Shown here piece after piece: positions 8,263-17,353 of a stretch of DNA of 64,000 bases. How positions within the stretch are numbered: position 1 is the first letter of the stretch; the number at the start of each line of letters is the position of its first letter. The translations under genes and the position numbers were made by a program. This stretch comes from Myxococcus sp. RHSTA-1-4 (lineage in GTDB: Bacteria > Myxococcota > Myxococcia > Myxococcales > Myxococcaceae). The stretch covers positions 141,167 through 205,166 of the forward strand of contig NZ_JAIQDG010000020.1 in assembly GCF_020037125.1 (NCBI RefSeq). The letters are read 5' to 3'. The notes below the pieces were generated by a model that was not told the origin of the DNA, made no database searches, and saw only the letters and a list, made by a program, of their open reading frames with translations.

Positions 8263-9138
8263 TCAGCCCACCACGCGGTTGCGGCCGGCCATCTTGGCCT
8301 CGTAGAGCTTCTCGTCGGCCGCGCGCACCAGGTCCCCGGGCTCGCGGTGCTGGGGCTCCAACGTGGCGATGCCCAGCGACACGGTGACGGGGATGGGCTG
8401 CTTGTCGAACTCGAAGCGCTGCTTCTCCACCAGCCGCCGCACCTTCTCCGCGAGCTGCCGGGTGCCGCCCAGCGACACCTCCGGCAGGAGGACGGCGAAC
8501 TCCTCGCCGCCGTAGCGCGCGAACACGTCCTCGCGGCGGATCTTCGTGCGCACGGTGGACGCGAGCTGCTTCAGCACCGAGTCACCCGCCAGGTGCCCGT
8601 AGTTGTCGTTCACCTGCTTGAAGTGGTCGATGTCCAGCAGCACCAGCGACAGCACTCGCTCGTAGCGGCGGCTGCGCGAGATTTCCCGGTCGAGCTGCTC
8701 GTCGAAGTAGCGGCGGTTGTAGATCTGCGTCAGGCCGTCCATGGTGGTCAGCCGGTAGATCTCGTCGTGGTACGCCGCCTCGATGTTGCCGCCGGCGATG
8801 AACTTGAAGATGGTGCGGCCAATCTTCACCAGGTCGCCGTTGCGCAGCGACCGCACGCCCTCCACCAGGTCGTCGTTGATGAACGTGCCGTTGGTGGAGC
8901 CCATGTCGCGGATGCGCACGCCCTCGCGCGTGTTGGAGATGCTCGCGTGGTTGCGGCTCACCGACTCCTGGTCGATCTGGATGTCCGCCTTCGACGAGCG
9001 CCCGATGAGCGTCTCCTCGCGCGTGAGGTCGAACTTCCGCCCCAGGTCCAGGCCGTAGATCACCACCAGCGCCGCGTCGAGGTTGACCGGCCGGTCGGAG
9101 ATCTTCGAGATGACCGTGACGACCGTCTCCTTCTGCAA
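8263..9138 (-). CDS. FHA-GGDEF diguanylate cyclase
   Basis: I place the start at a TTG (9138) because a strong GAGGAGG ribosome-binding site sits five bases upstream; a GTG at 9168 is the alternative. The 291-residue protein has an FHA domain at about 20-120 (IGRSSKADI, SRNHASI, GSTNGTF), which binds phosphothreonine peptides. A GGDEF domain follows at about 135-290, with active-site GGEEF preceded by RRED, an RxxD inhibitory c-di-GMP site, at the canonical five-residue distance. It should make c-di-GMP from two GTP in the cytoplasm. Control through Ser/Thr kinase signalling is an inference from the FHA domain. Confidence 0.93.
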   Translation of the reverse strand: MQKETVVTVISKISDRPVNLDAALVVIYGLDLGRKFDLTREETLIGRSSKADIQIDQESVSRNHASISNTREGVRIRDMGSTNGTFINDDLVEGVRSLRNGDLVKIGRTIFKFIAGGNIEAAYHDEIYRLTTMDGLTQIYNRRYFDEQLDREISRSRRYERVLSLVLLDIDHFKQVNDNYGHLAGDSVLKQLASTVRTKIRREDVFARYGGEEFAVLLPEVSLGGTRQLAEKVRRLVEKQRFEFDKQPIPVTVSLGIATLEPQHREPGDLVRAADEKLYEAKMAGRNRVVG

Positions 9139-9232
9139 CCCTGCCTCCTCGAAGCTCAACGCTACCACCCGGTAAATCCCGAAAGCGAGTCACGGGCGGG
9201 AGTCCGGGCGGGGACCTACCACGACCTACCCG

Positions 9233-11839
9233 TCAGGGGATATCCACGCCCCGCACGGCGGCGACGGGTGGACGCAGGGGGACGCCGCCGGAGTCCGCCA
9301 GCTCGGCCACCAGCATCACCCCCATCCCCGAGCAGGTGGCCGGGAGCCGCAGCTCCACCTCGCCCCGGCCCTGGGACACGTCTTCGGCCTCCAGGAGCAC
9401 GGTGCCCTCGCAGCCAAGGCCCCCGCGCAGCGTCAGGCGCACCTGGCCCTCCGAGGCCTCCCCGGAGCCCACGCGGAATCCGGTGACGCGCACGCGCACC
9501 GCGCTGCCCCGGACCAGGCGCTGCCCCTCCAGCTCCGGGAAGAGCCAGGCCACCTCCGGGCGTCCCACATCCAGCGCGGCGGTCCCGAGCGTCAGGTCCG
9601 CCAGGCGCTCCATCCCCGGACCGCCGGCGGAGGCCAGCCGCTCCGGGCCCAGCCTGTCGCGCGCGGCGGGGCCCCCCACCATCAGCGCCTCCACCAGCAT
9701 GCGCGCGCGCGAGCCCTGCACGTCGCCGAAATACGTCCGGTCCTCGAAGGTGGCGGGGGGCCTGGGCAGGCGGAAGCCGGCGCGGGCGTGGTCCGGGTCC
9801 GCCAGCACCGTCCACCGGCGGCCGGCCCGGTTGGTGAAGACGACGCGCACCAGCGAGGCCGCCTCGTCCACATCGGCGCGGAACTGCCGGGCCTCCAGGC
9901 CCTGCCAGGCGGCGGAGTCGAAGTTGTAGCGGGCATCCTCGGGGAGGCCGAGGAAGCCCGTGCGCGGCTCCACGGGCCGCGAGCCCTGGGGGTCGAAGTC
10001 CGGGCCCGGCAGGTCCACCAGCAGGGCGGAGGTGGCCACGGCCGCGGACGCATCCTCGCGAGCCAGGGTGGAGGTGGCCGCCACCACGAGCCGGTAGGGC
10101 TGGCCCTCCAGTCCGCCGTGCGCGGGCGCCATGCGCACCAGCACCAGCCCGGGGCTGGCCAGCCGCTCGTCCTTGTCGGTGTTCGGGTCCGCGGGGGCCG
10201 CGTTCGTCGCGGCGCCCAGGCCCAGCGGCACCACGCCCCGGCCGGGCGCGGACACGGTGGCCAGCACGTAGGCGCGGTCCAGGTACACGCCGCGGTAGCG
10301 AGGCAGCTCCGGCACGCGCACGGCGAAGGGGAAGGCCAGCCGCACGCCGCCCTCCGCGAAGGACACGGCGCGCGGGTACCGCACGGACTCCACGTCCGGG
10401 GCTCCGGAGGTAATGCCGGGCGTGAGGTCGAGGGTGAACCGGGTGTCCCGCCGCACCGTCGAGGAGAAGCGCGGCGAGCCCGGCACCAGCCGGCCCAGCA
10501 GCAGCAGCGGGTCCACCCCGGGCTCCAGCGCGTTCAGGGGCAGCTCCCTCAGCGGCAGCCCTCCCTGCAGCGCCCAGGCGGCCCGGGTGCCGCACGCGCC
10601 CGCGCGCACCGCCAACTCCGCCTCCACCACGCCCTCCAGCGACGTGTCGCAGAAGCCCGCCACGCCGGGAGCGTTCACCTCCATCGGAGGCGTGCCGGCC
10701 AGCCACAGGGCCGCGCCGGACGGCAGCGACAGGCGGCGGCGGCTGTTGCCCAGGGCCACCTCCACCTCGCGCTCCGGCCCCAGCAGCGCCTCCGGCGCCA
10801 GCTCCGCGGGAAGCCCCGGCATCGACAGGCCCGCCAGTCCCAGCCGCAGCGCGGGCGTGGCCTCGTCCGACTTGGGGTCCTCGCCGAAGGTGCCGCGCAC
10901 GCCCCCGAAGCGGTCCAGCGGGTTGCGCCGCAGGGCCAGCCGCACGTCCCGCTCGCCCGTCACGTCCTGGCGCGCCAGCGTGAGGTAGCCGTAGTCCGCA
11001 TGGAAGACGGACAGGCCCACCTCGCCGGTGGCGGGCACCCATGTGGCACCCTCCGGGCCCGTCACCGCGCTGGCCGTCAGGGCGCCCGCGGCGTTGGACA
11101 CCGCCACCGTGGCCAGCGGCACCGGACGTCCCGTCAGCTCGTCCACCACCAGCACGCGCACCCCACCCGCCGGCACGGTCGCCGGCAGCACGGTGACGCG
11201 GGCGCGGCAGGTGGCGCTGCCCACGCGGGCCTCCACCGCCTCGCGCTCGTCTCCGGGCTCGGCCAGGACGAAGCGGGCGCTGGAGCCCGTTCCCTCCCCC
11301 GTCACCGCCGGCGCGCGCGCGCGCCACGTCACGCCGTCTCGCGGCACCACCGGCGCGCCCGCCTTGTCCCTCGCCCACACGGTGAACACCACGGGCAGCC
11401 CCGGACGGCCCACGACGACGTCCGGCGTCACCTCGCACGCGTCCACCGTCTCCGCGGCCGGAGGCACCACGCAGGCCCCGTCGCGGCACACCCGGCCTCC
11501 GCCACAGTCCGCGTCCGCCGCGCACACGCCGGGCATGCACCGGTTCATGTCGCACTGGCAGCCCAGGGGCGAGCCGTCACATTCGGCGAGCGCGTACTCC
11601 GCGCGCCGGGCCGCGAGGCAGTCCTCGGGCGTACGGCACGCGGGCGCGCAGCGCGAGACGGCGGTGTCGCAGAAGAAGAGCGCCGGGTCCGGACAGTCCT
11701 GGTCCACCGCGCAGTCGAGCTGGCGATAGGGGTCCGCGGGGATGCGGGCCCCGTCCGTCGAGTCCGCCGCGCAGCCCGCCAGGGCCAGCAGCGCGCAGGC
11801 GAGGCCTGCCAGCAGGAAGGGACGGGGGGACGGGCTCAT
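9233..11839 (-). CDS. Large Cys-rich lipoprotein with Ig-like/beta-sandwich domains
   Basis: The protein is 868 residues from the ATG at 11839. The signal has a lipobox (LALAGC). A Cys-rich region follows (about residues 30-125, pairs such as CAVDQDC, CDMNRC, CAADADC, CRDGAC), resembling the disulfide-rich modules common in myxobacterial surface lipoproteins. After it come beta-sandwich or Ig-like segments (VVFTVWARDKAG, GVRVLVVDELTGRPV) and a long region without recognised motifs. It should be anchored to the outer membrane and could act in surface adhesion or matrix contact, but no specific role is supported. The diguanylate cyclase gene lies downstream on the same strand. Confidence 0.8.
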   Translation of the reverse strand: MSPSPRPFLLAGLACALLALAGCAADSTDGARIPADPYRQLDCAVDQDCPDPALFFCDTAVSRCAPACRTPEDCLAARRAEYALAECDGSPLGCQCDMNRCMPGVCAADADCGGGRVCRDGACVVPPAAETVDACEVTPDVVVGRPGLPVVFTVWARDKAGAPVVPRDGVTWRARAPAVTGEGTGSSARFVLAEPGDEREAVEARVGSATCRARVTVLPATVPAGGVRVLVVDELTGRPVPLATVAVSNAAGALTASAVTGPEGATWVPATGEVGLSVFHADYGYLTLARQDVTGERDVRLALRRNPLDRFGGVRGTFGEDPKSDEATPALRLGLAGLSMPGLPAELAPEALLGPEREVEVALGNSRRRLSLPSGAALWLAGTPPMEVNAPGVAGFCDTSLEGVVEAELAVRAGACGTRAAWALQGGLPLRELPLNALEPGVDPLLLLGRLVPGSPRFSSTVRRDTRFTLDLTPGITSGAPDVESVRYPRAVSFAEGGVRLAFPFAVRVPELPRYRGVYLDRAYVLATVSAPGRGVVPLGLGAATNAAPADPNTDKDERLASPGLVLVRMAPAHGGLEGQPYRLVVAATSTLAREDASAAVATSALLVDLPGPDFDPQGSRPVEPRTGFLGLPEDARYNFDSAAWQGLEARQFRADVDEAASLVRVVFTNRAGRRWTVLADPDHARAGFRLPRPPATFEDRTYFGDVQGSRARMLVEALMVGGPAARDRLGPERLASAGGPGMERLADLTLGTAALDVGRPEVAWLFPELEGQRLVRGSAVRVRVTGFRVGSGEASEGQVRLTLRGGLGCEGTVLLEAEDVSQGRGEVELRLPATCSGMGVMLVAELADSGGVPLRPPVAAVRGVDIP

Positions 11840-12016
11840 ACGGTGCGGCTCCAGGGGGCTGTCCGCGACCTTACAGGCTGGCCGCCCCGTGTGCGACGGT
11901 CTCCGGCACCCTCCGCCCCCCATCCGACAGCCATGGGGTCCGCCCGGCCGCCCTCCCCTCCTGGCACTCAATGGACGGTTGGCTTTCGGGTGGCCTGGAC
12001 TCATCATCGGGGTTCG

Positions 12017-12316
12017 ATGGCGCGCAGCGAGCCCAAGTCCCTGGAAAGCCTCCTCCCCCGTGTCCTGGCCCGCCTCGCGGAAGAGTCCGGGCGAGGACAG
12101 ACGCTGGCGCCCGTGTGGGCATCGGTGGTGGGCCCCCACCTGGCCCGCCACACGGCCCCTCATGCCCTGCAGGGCACCACGCTGGTGGTGACGGTGGCCG
12201 GCGAGGAGTGGGCGAGGTCGCTGGAGGCGGAGGCGGCCTCGCTGTGCGAGCAGCTCAACGCGCGGCTCGGCCCGGGCACCGTGACGGCCCTCGCCTTCCG
12301 GATGGAGCGCCGATGA
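12017..12316 (+). CDS. DUF721/DciA-like protein
   Basis: This 99-residue protein has the DUF721 pattern: a LESLLPRVLARLAEE helix, VWASVVGPHLARHTAP, then LVVTVAGEEWARSLE and an end like LNARLGPGTVTALAFR. The family includes DciA, a loader or operator of the replicative helicase in bacteria lacking DnaC. This copy is short and consists of little more than the core domain. Its stop overlaps the next start (ATGA), so it is translationally coupled to a CAP-domain gene, which does not obviously fit a replication role. Confidence 0.8.
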   Translation: MARSEPKSLESLLPRVLARLAEESGRGQTLAPVWASVVGPHLARHTAPHALQGTTLVVTVAGEEWARSLEAEAASLCEQLNARLGPGTVTALAFRMERR

Positions 12317-13830
12317 TTGCCCTGCTCGCTCTCGGCGCCTTCCTCGCCGCGGCGCCGCCGTCCGCCGAGGACATGGAGCGGCGGGCCGGCCAGCACGTGG
12401 TGCGCGAGTTCGAGCGCGTGGGCCGGCGCGCGCCGGCGCAGGACGCCAGGCTGACCACGGCGGCGCGGCGGCTCGCACGCGAGGCCCTCACCGAGTACAC
12501 CACCGGCGCGCCGGACCTCCTCACCCTCACGCAGGCCGTCAGCGACGCGGGCGGCGCGGACCCGTCGCCGCGCACCCTCGTCATCCGCGCGTGGGCGCCC
12601 CAGCACGCCATCGAGACCTTCCTCGCGCGCACGGACTTCAACACGGAGCGCGCCTCCCACTTCGGCGTGGGCGTGGCCGTGGAGGGCGAGCGCGCCGCGC
12701 TGCTGCTGCTGATGGCGGACCGCAAGGCGGAGCTGCAGCCCTTCCCCCGCGTCCTGGCCGGCGGCGAGCACGCCGCGGGAACGCTCTGCGGCCACCTCGT
12801 GGCGCCCCTGCGCCAGGCGGAAATCTACGTCACCCGGCCGGATGGCGCGGTGGACCAGGTGCCCATCGGCCGCCGGAGCGGTGGCGGCGCGGGCTTCTGC
12901 ACCCGCCTGGAGTTCGGCGGGCCCGGCATCTACACGGTGGAGGTCATCGGCCGGGCCTCGGCGGGTCCGGAGGTGGCCGCCCTCTTCCTCACCCAGCTCG
13001 GCCTCCCCGCGCGGCGCGACACGAGCGCGAAGACCTCCGAGCCCACCACCCCGCCCGAGGCCCGGCAGGCCGTGTACGAGCGCATCAACGCGCTCCGCCG
13101 CGCGCACCGCCTCCCGGAGCTGACACCCGACCCGCAGCTGGAGCGCGTGGCGCAGGACTACAGCGACCGCATGTCGGCGGAGGGCTTCTTCGCCCACGTG
13201 GCGCCGGACGGCTCCACGCTGACGCGGAGGCTGCCGGCGGACTCCCGCTACGTGCGCGCCGGAGAGAACCTGGGCCTCGCGCCCGGGCCGCTGGCGGCGC
13301 ACTTCGGCATCGAGCACAGCCCCGGCCACCGCCGCAACCTGCTGGACCCGGGCTTCCGCTTCGTGGGCGTGGGCGTCACCTTCCAGAAGGTGGACGGGCG
13401 CGAGGAGGCCGTCCTCACCGAGGTCTTCACCGTGGCCTCACCCGCGGCCCAGCTCCCGGAGGACCCGCAGCAGGAGGCCTACGACACGCTCGCCCGGCTG
13501 CGCGCGTCGCGAAAGCTGCCGCCGCTGCGGCGCAGCCCGGCGCTGGAGGCCCTGGCCCGCGCGCACGCGAAGCGCGCGCTGGAGCTGGACCAGCCCTCGG
13601 CACAGCCCGCCGAGGCGCCCCTGCACGACCGCGTGTTCCAGGCCCTGCCGGACGCGGGCACGGCGGCGGTGGACTTCTTCATCGTCGCGGACCCCACGGC
13701 CCTGCCGGAGTCACGCAGCCTCGCGGACGCCACCAACAACCTCGTGGGCGTGGGCGTGGTCCTGGGAGACTCGAAGCGCTTCGGCCGCAGGCAGTACTGG
13801 GTGGCCGTCATCTACGCCGCGGTCCCCTGA
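12313..13830 (+). CDS. Exported CAP (SCP/PR1-like) domain protein
   Basis: The protein is 505 residues from the ATG that overlaps the preceding stop. A short hydrophobic N-terminus (IALLALGAFLAAAPPSA) looks like a signal peptide. The CAP domain lies at about residues 250-375: INALRRAHRLPELTPDPQL, FFAHVAPDGSTLTRR, AGENLG and HSPGHRRNLLDPGFRFVGVGV, giving the two conserved His and the Glu of the cavity. A second, weaker CAP-like repeat follows (YDTLARLRASRKLPPLRRSPALE, LVGVGVV). Bacterial CAP proteins are secreted and bind sterol, lipid or metal. The 250-residue N-terminal part is not recognised. Confidence 0.85.
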   Translation: MIALLALGAFLAAAPPSAEDMERRAGQHVVREFERVGRRAPAQDARLTTAARRLAREALTEYTTGAPDLLTLTQAVSDAGGADPSPRTLVIRAWAPQHAIETFLARTDFNTERASHFGVGVAVEGERAALLLLMADRKAELQPFPRVLAGGEHAAGTLCGHLVAPLRQAEIYVTRPDGAVDQVPIGRRSGGGAGFCTRLEFGGPGIYTVEVIGRASAGPEVAALFLTQLGLPARRDTSAKTSEPTTPPEARQAVYERINALRRAHRLPELTPDPQLERVAQDYSDRMSAEGFFAHVAPDGSTLTRRLPADSRYVRAGENLGLAPGPLAAHFGIEHSPGHRRNLLDPGFRFVGVGVTFQKVDGREEAVLTEVFTVASPAAQLPEDPQQEAYDTLARLRASRKLPPLRRSPALEALARAHAKRALELDQPSAQPAEAPLHDRVFQALPDAGTAAVDFFIVADPTALPESRSLADATNNLVGVGVVLGDSKRFGRRQYWVAVIYAAVP

Positions 13831-13864
13831 AGACGCGCGGCGGACGGCGACGGCGCGGCCGTGG

Positions 13865-13888
13865 CGCCCCTGTGCACCACCAGGGGCG
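13865..13888. terminator. Hairpin between convergent genes
   Basis: CGCCCCTG and CAGGGGCG form a perfect 8-bp stem with an 8-base loop between the CAP gene stop (13830) and the small Cys protein stop (13922). It has no T-tract and may serve both directions. Confidence 0.45.
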
Positions 13889-13921
13889 GCCCCAGCAAAC
13901 CGGAGACGGAGGTGCCGCGCG

Positions 13922-14155
13922 CTAGACGGGACGGCGCTGCGTGGCGTAGGCCTCGAGCCCCATCTGGGGCGGCGCCACGTGCTGGTACAGCGGGCACTTC
14001 ATGCACGTGAAGGACTGCCAGCCCCGCCGGACGGCCTCGTCCAGGCAGTTGTCGTAGTGGTGGCAGTTCAGGTTGCGATGCGTCTCGACGCCGGCACGCT
14101 TCGGCCCGGCCTCGGGGTTGATGGTTTGCGGCAGATCGGCTGGACACGGCTTCAT
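13922..14155 (-). CDS. Small Cys/His-rich protein, possible zinc or iron-sulfur binder
   Basis: The protein is 77 residues from the ATG at 14155, preceded by GAGGGAGGG. The core has a C-H-H-Y-D-N-C segment and a TCMKCPLY segment, giving four Cys in two pairs plus two His. That is enough for a zinc or Fe-S site. No signal peptide is seen, so it is probably cytoplasmic. Longer in-frame starts upstream have poor composition. It is divergent from the lytic transglycosylase gene across a long intergenic region. Function unknown. Confidence 0.65.
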   Translation of the reverse strand: MKPCPADLPQTINPEAGPKRAGVETHRNLNCHHYDNCLDEAVRRGWQSFTCMKCPLYQHVAPPQMGLEAYATQRRPV

Positions 14156-14509
14156 GGAGCCCTCCCTCTGAGCTGTTTCCCCCCCCGAGCGCTGTGAACG
14201 AGCAGTGCTACCGGACGACAGACCGTCTTTTCGACGGTAAGACCGGAGTGGCGCGTAACGGCCGCGCAAAGTAGTGATTCACTCCGGGTGACGCAATGGG
14301 TCGACTTTTCCTACCCAAGAGCACGTAATCGCCTGGACGCCTTCGGCGAATGTTGACGGGTCATGAACAGTCCGGCCCGGCCCGACGCCGCGGGGATCTA
14401 GGACTTGTCGCCCCGTCTGTCAAACCACCCCCCCTGCGTGGCAAGGGGAATGATCGGACCGCACATCTCGTTGGCAGGCCGCAAAGCCGCGTCAGGAAAG
14501 GAAGACCAC
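14156..14509. other. 354-bp divergent intergenic region with two inverted repeats
   Basis: No gene is supported here. ACCGTC-TTTTC-GACGGT (14222-14238) forms a hairpin. CCGGAGTG (14243-14250) and CACTCCGG (14280-14287) form an inverted repeat with a 29-base spacer. Base composition is lower in G+C than in the flanking genes, consistent with promoters for both neighbours, but no clear sigma-70 pair could be assigned. Confidence 0.5.
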
Positions 14510-16645
14510 ATGAGTTGGACCGGGCTGGTGGCGGGGCTGGTGGCGGGGGTGGCCCTGGGCCAGTCCCCGGCGACGCTGGAAGCGGTACGCCTCCACAAGC
14601 CGGAAGCGGCGGGCCTGGCTCGGGACGAGCTGGCCGCCTGTGTGGCGAAGAAGTGCCCCGACGCGGGCCGATTAGCGCTGTTGGCGGGCACCCTGGCCCT
14701 CTCCGACGGCCGGGCGGCCGAGGCGAGGGATATCCTGGCCGCCTGGCCTCCTCCGGCCCTCCTGGCGCCCTACCATGCCTTCTACCTGGGCCAGGCGCGC
14801 TTCTACGCGGGTGACGCGGTGGGCGCCGCCGCGGACTTCTCCCGGGTGCTGGAGGCGCGCCCCCCGGCGGAGCTGGCGGCCCGGGCGCGCGCGCGGCTGG
14901 GTGAGTCGCTCCTGAAGGCCGGGAAGGCGAAGGAGGCCCTGGCCTCGCTGGAGGCGGCCGCGAAGGCCACACCTACACCGGAGCTGGTCTACCAGCGCGG
15001 CCTCGCCCGGGGCGCGGTGGGCAACCGCGCCGGACAGGTGGCGGACCTGCTGGCGGTGGCGCTGCGTCATCCCACCCATCCCTACGCGGACGAGGCCGTG
15101 AAGTGGCTCACCGGGGGGAGGAAACCCGCGGTGAAGTGGGGCTTCGCCGAGCGTACGCGCCGCGCGGATGGCTTCCTGGACGCGGGCGCCCCGCAGCGGG
15201 CGCTGGAGGAGCTGGAGGCACTGGAAGGCGTGAAGCTGGCGAAGGGGCAGCCGGCGGCGGTGGCGCTGCTGCGGGCCCGCGCCTTCTTCGCGCTGAAGCA
15301 GGAGGAGGCCGCGCGCAAGGCGCTCGCGGTGGCGGAGAAGGGCCCACCCGACGTGGCCGCCGAGGCGGCGCTCCTCGTCGCGCGGCGGGCGCTGCGCGCC
15401 GACGACAACGACAAGGCCCGGGCGCTGATGGCGGGACTGGACGCGAAGTACCCCTCGCAGCCCGCGGGCGACGAGGGCGCCTTCTTCGCGGGCTGGCTGG
15501 ACCTGCAGGCCGGCCGCTTCGCGGACGCGGTGAAGGCCTTCGGCGCCTTCCACCAGCGCTACCCGCGCTCGCGGCGCCGGGACGAGGGGCTGTGGTTCCG
15601 CTCGCTCGCGCACCTGCGGCTGGAGGAGTACACGAAGGCGCGCGAGACGCTGGAGGCGCTGGTGGAGGCCTTCCCGCGCAGCAACATGGTGCCGCAGGCG
15701 CGCTACTGGGTGGCGCGCAGCCAGGAGCTGGAGGGCGCGAAGGCGGACGTGGTGGGCCCGGCGTACGAGGCCCTCGTCACCTCCGCGCCGGCGTCCTTCT
15801 ACGCGCTGATGGCGGCCGAGCGGCTGAAGGCGCTGGGGCGCGCGCCGCCCGCCCACTTCCCCCACCCGCCGAAGCAGCTCGAGCTGCCGCGCCCGCCGGA
15901 GCTGGAGCTGGCCATGGAGCTGACGCGGGCGGGCCTGTTCCGCGACGCGGCGGACGAGGTGGAGGCGCAGGCCGCGCGGGTGCGCTCGGCGGACCAGGCG
16001 CTGCCCTTCGCGCACGCGCTGCTCAAGCTGGGGGAGTACGGCCACGCGCACGCGGTGGCGGCGCGGCACCTGTGGGGCCGGGCCTTCGGCTCGCGCGAGC
16101 CGGACGCGCTGGCGGCCTTCTACCCGCGCGCCTTCGCCAACGCGGTGCAGGACGCGGCGGCGAAGGCCAGGGTGGACCCGTTCCTGGTGTGGGCCATCAT
16201 GCGGCGCGAGAGCGCCTTCAAGCCCGAGGTCATGAGCGCGGCGGACGCGCGCGGGCTGATGCAGATCATCCCGCCCACGGCCACGGCCATCGCCGAGCGC
16301 CTGGCGGAGCCCGCGCCCGCCCCGGCGGACCTGTTCTCCCCCGAGCGCAACATCCGCTACGGCGCCTGGTACCTGTCACGGCTGATGGAGCGCTTCCGGC
16401 ACCCGGTGCTGGCGGCGGCCGCGTACAACGCGGGCCCAGGGCCCACGGTGAAGTGGGCACTGGAGCGGGGCAGGCTGCCGCTGGACCTCTTCGTGGAGAC
16501 CATCCCCTTCAAGGAGACGCGCGCCTACGTGAAGCAGGTGGTGGCGGACCTGTTCCTCTACCACGCGTTCTACGGCAACGGCGCCGAGCCGCTCCGGCTT
16601 TCGCTCCAGGTGCCGGAGCCCGCGAAGGAAGGCGTCACCTTCTGA
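14510..16645 (+). CDS. Soluble lytic murein transglycosylase (Slt70-like)
   Basis: The protein is 711 residues from the ATG at 14510, preceded by AGGAAAGGAAG. A short hydrophobic N-terminus suggests export. Residues about 30-530 are alpha-helical TPR-like repeats forming the U-shaped ring of Slt70 proteins. The catalytic SLT domain lies at about 550-690: RRESAF contains the catalytic Glu (about 566), followed by SAADARGLMQIIP, NIRYGAWYL and AAAYNAGPG. It cleaves the MurNAc-GlcNAc bond of peptidoglycan to leave 1,6-anhydroMurNAc in the periplasm. The gene converges with cmk 15 bases downstream. Confidence 0.93.
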   Translation: MSWTGLVAGLVAGVALGQSPATLEAVRLHKPEAAGLARDELAACVAKKCPDAGRLALLAGTLALSDGRAAEARDILAAWPPPALLAPYHAFYLGQARFYAGDAVGAAADFSRVLEARPPAELAARARARLGESLLKAGKAKEALASLEAAAKATPTPELVYQRGLARGAVGNRAGQVADLLAVALRHPTHPYADEAVKWLTGGRKPAVKWGFAERTRRADGFLDAGAPQRALEELEALEGVKLAKGQPAAVALLRARAFFALKQEEAARKALAVAEKGPPDVAAEAALLVARRALRADDNDKARALMAGLDAKYPSQPAGDEGAFFAGWLDLQAGRFADAVKAFGAFHQRYPRSRRRDEGLWFRSLAHLRLEEYTKARETLEALVEAFPRSNMVPQARYWVARSQELEGAKADVVGPAYEALVTSAPASFYALMAAERLKALGRAPPAHFPHPPKQLELPRPPELELAMELTRAGLFRDAADEVEAQAARVRSADQALPFAHALLKLGEYGHAHAVAARHLWGRAFGSREPDALAAFYPRAFANAVQDAAAKARVDPFLVWAIMRRESAFKPEVMSAADARGLMQIIPPTATAIAERLAEPAPAPADLFSPERNIRYGAWYLSRLMERFRHPVLAAAAYNAGPGPTVKWALERGRLPLDLFVETIPFKETRAYVKQVVADLFLYHAFYGNGAEPLRLSLQVPEPAKEGVTF

Positions 16646-16660
16646 CGCGGGGCGCCCGCC

Positions 16661-17353
16661 CTACTTCCGCGCCGCCATGCGGCGGAGGATCTCCGCCTCC
16701 AGCGTGTGCACCACCTCGGACAGGGGGGTGACGCTGGAGTCCATGCGGATGGCATCCTCCGCGGCCTTCAGCGGGGCCACGGCACGGGCGGCGTCGTCGC
16801 GGTCGCGCTTCATCTGGTCCGCGAGCACCTCCTCCAGGGTGATCTCCACGCCCTTCTGGAACAGCTCCTCGTAGCGGCGCCGGGCGCGCACCTCGGGGCT
16901 GGCCTCCAGGAAGAACTTCACGTCCGCGTCCGGGAACACCACCGTGCCGATGTCGCGGCCCTCGAGGATGGCGCCCTTCTCCGACTCCAGCGCCAGCCGC
17001 CGCTGCAGCTGCAGGAGCCCCGCGCGCACCACCGGGCGGCTGGACACCTGCGACGCCGCCATGGAGTTCTCCGGCGTGCGGATGTCCGAGGACACGTCCT
17101 GCCCGCCCAGGAAGACGCGGTTCTCCTCGCCCACCACCTGGAAGTGGATTTGCACGCGGCTCAGCAATTCGCCCAGGCGCGCGTCGTCGTCGAAGGCGAT
17201 TCCCTCGCGCCGGGCCATCAGCGCCACGCACCGGTAGATGGCGCCGGTGTCCACCAGCGCGAAGCCCATCCTCCGGGCCAGCAGCTTGGACACGGACGAC
17301 TTGCCCGCGCCCGCCGGGCCGTCGATGGCGACGATGAAGGGACGCGCGCTCAT
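16661..17353 (-). CDS. cmk: Cytidylate kinase
   Basis: This 230-residue protein has an NMP kinase P-loop (GPAGAGKSS, about 12-20) and the DTGAIYRCVAL segment of CMP kinases. GRDIGTVVFPDADVKFFLEASPEVRARRR holds the CMP-binding Arg-Asp, and the MKRDRDD lid motif follows. It phosphorylates CMP and dCMP with ATP in the cytoplasm. The ATG overlaps the hisC stop (ATGA), so translation is coupled in an accA-hisC-cmk operon. Confidence 0.97.
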   Translation of the reverse strand: MSARPFIVAIDGPAGAGKSSVSKLLARRMGFALVDTGAIYRCVALMARREGIAFDDDARLGELLSRVQIHFQVVGEENRVFLGGQDVSSDIRTPENSMAASQVSSRPVVRAGLLQLQRRLALESEKGAILEGRDIGTVVFPDADVKFFLEASPEVRARRRYEELFQKGVEITLEEVLADQMKRDRDDAARAVAPLKAAEDAIRMDSSVTPLSEVVHTLEAEILRRMAARK

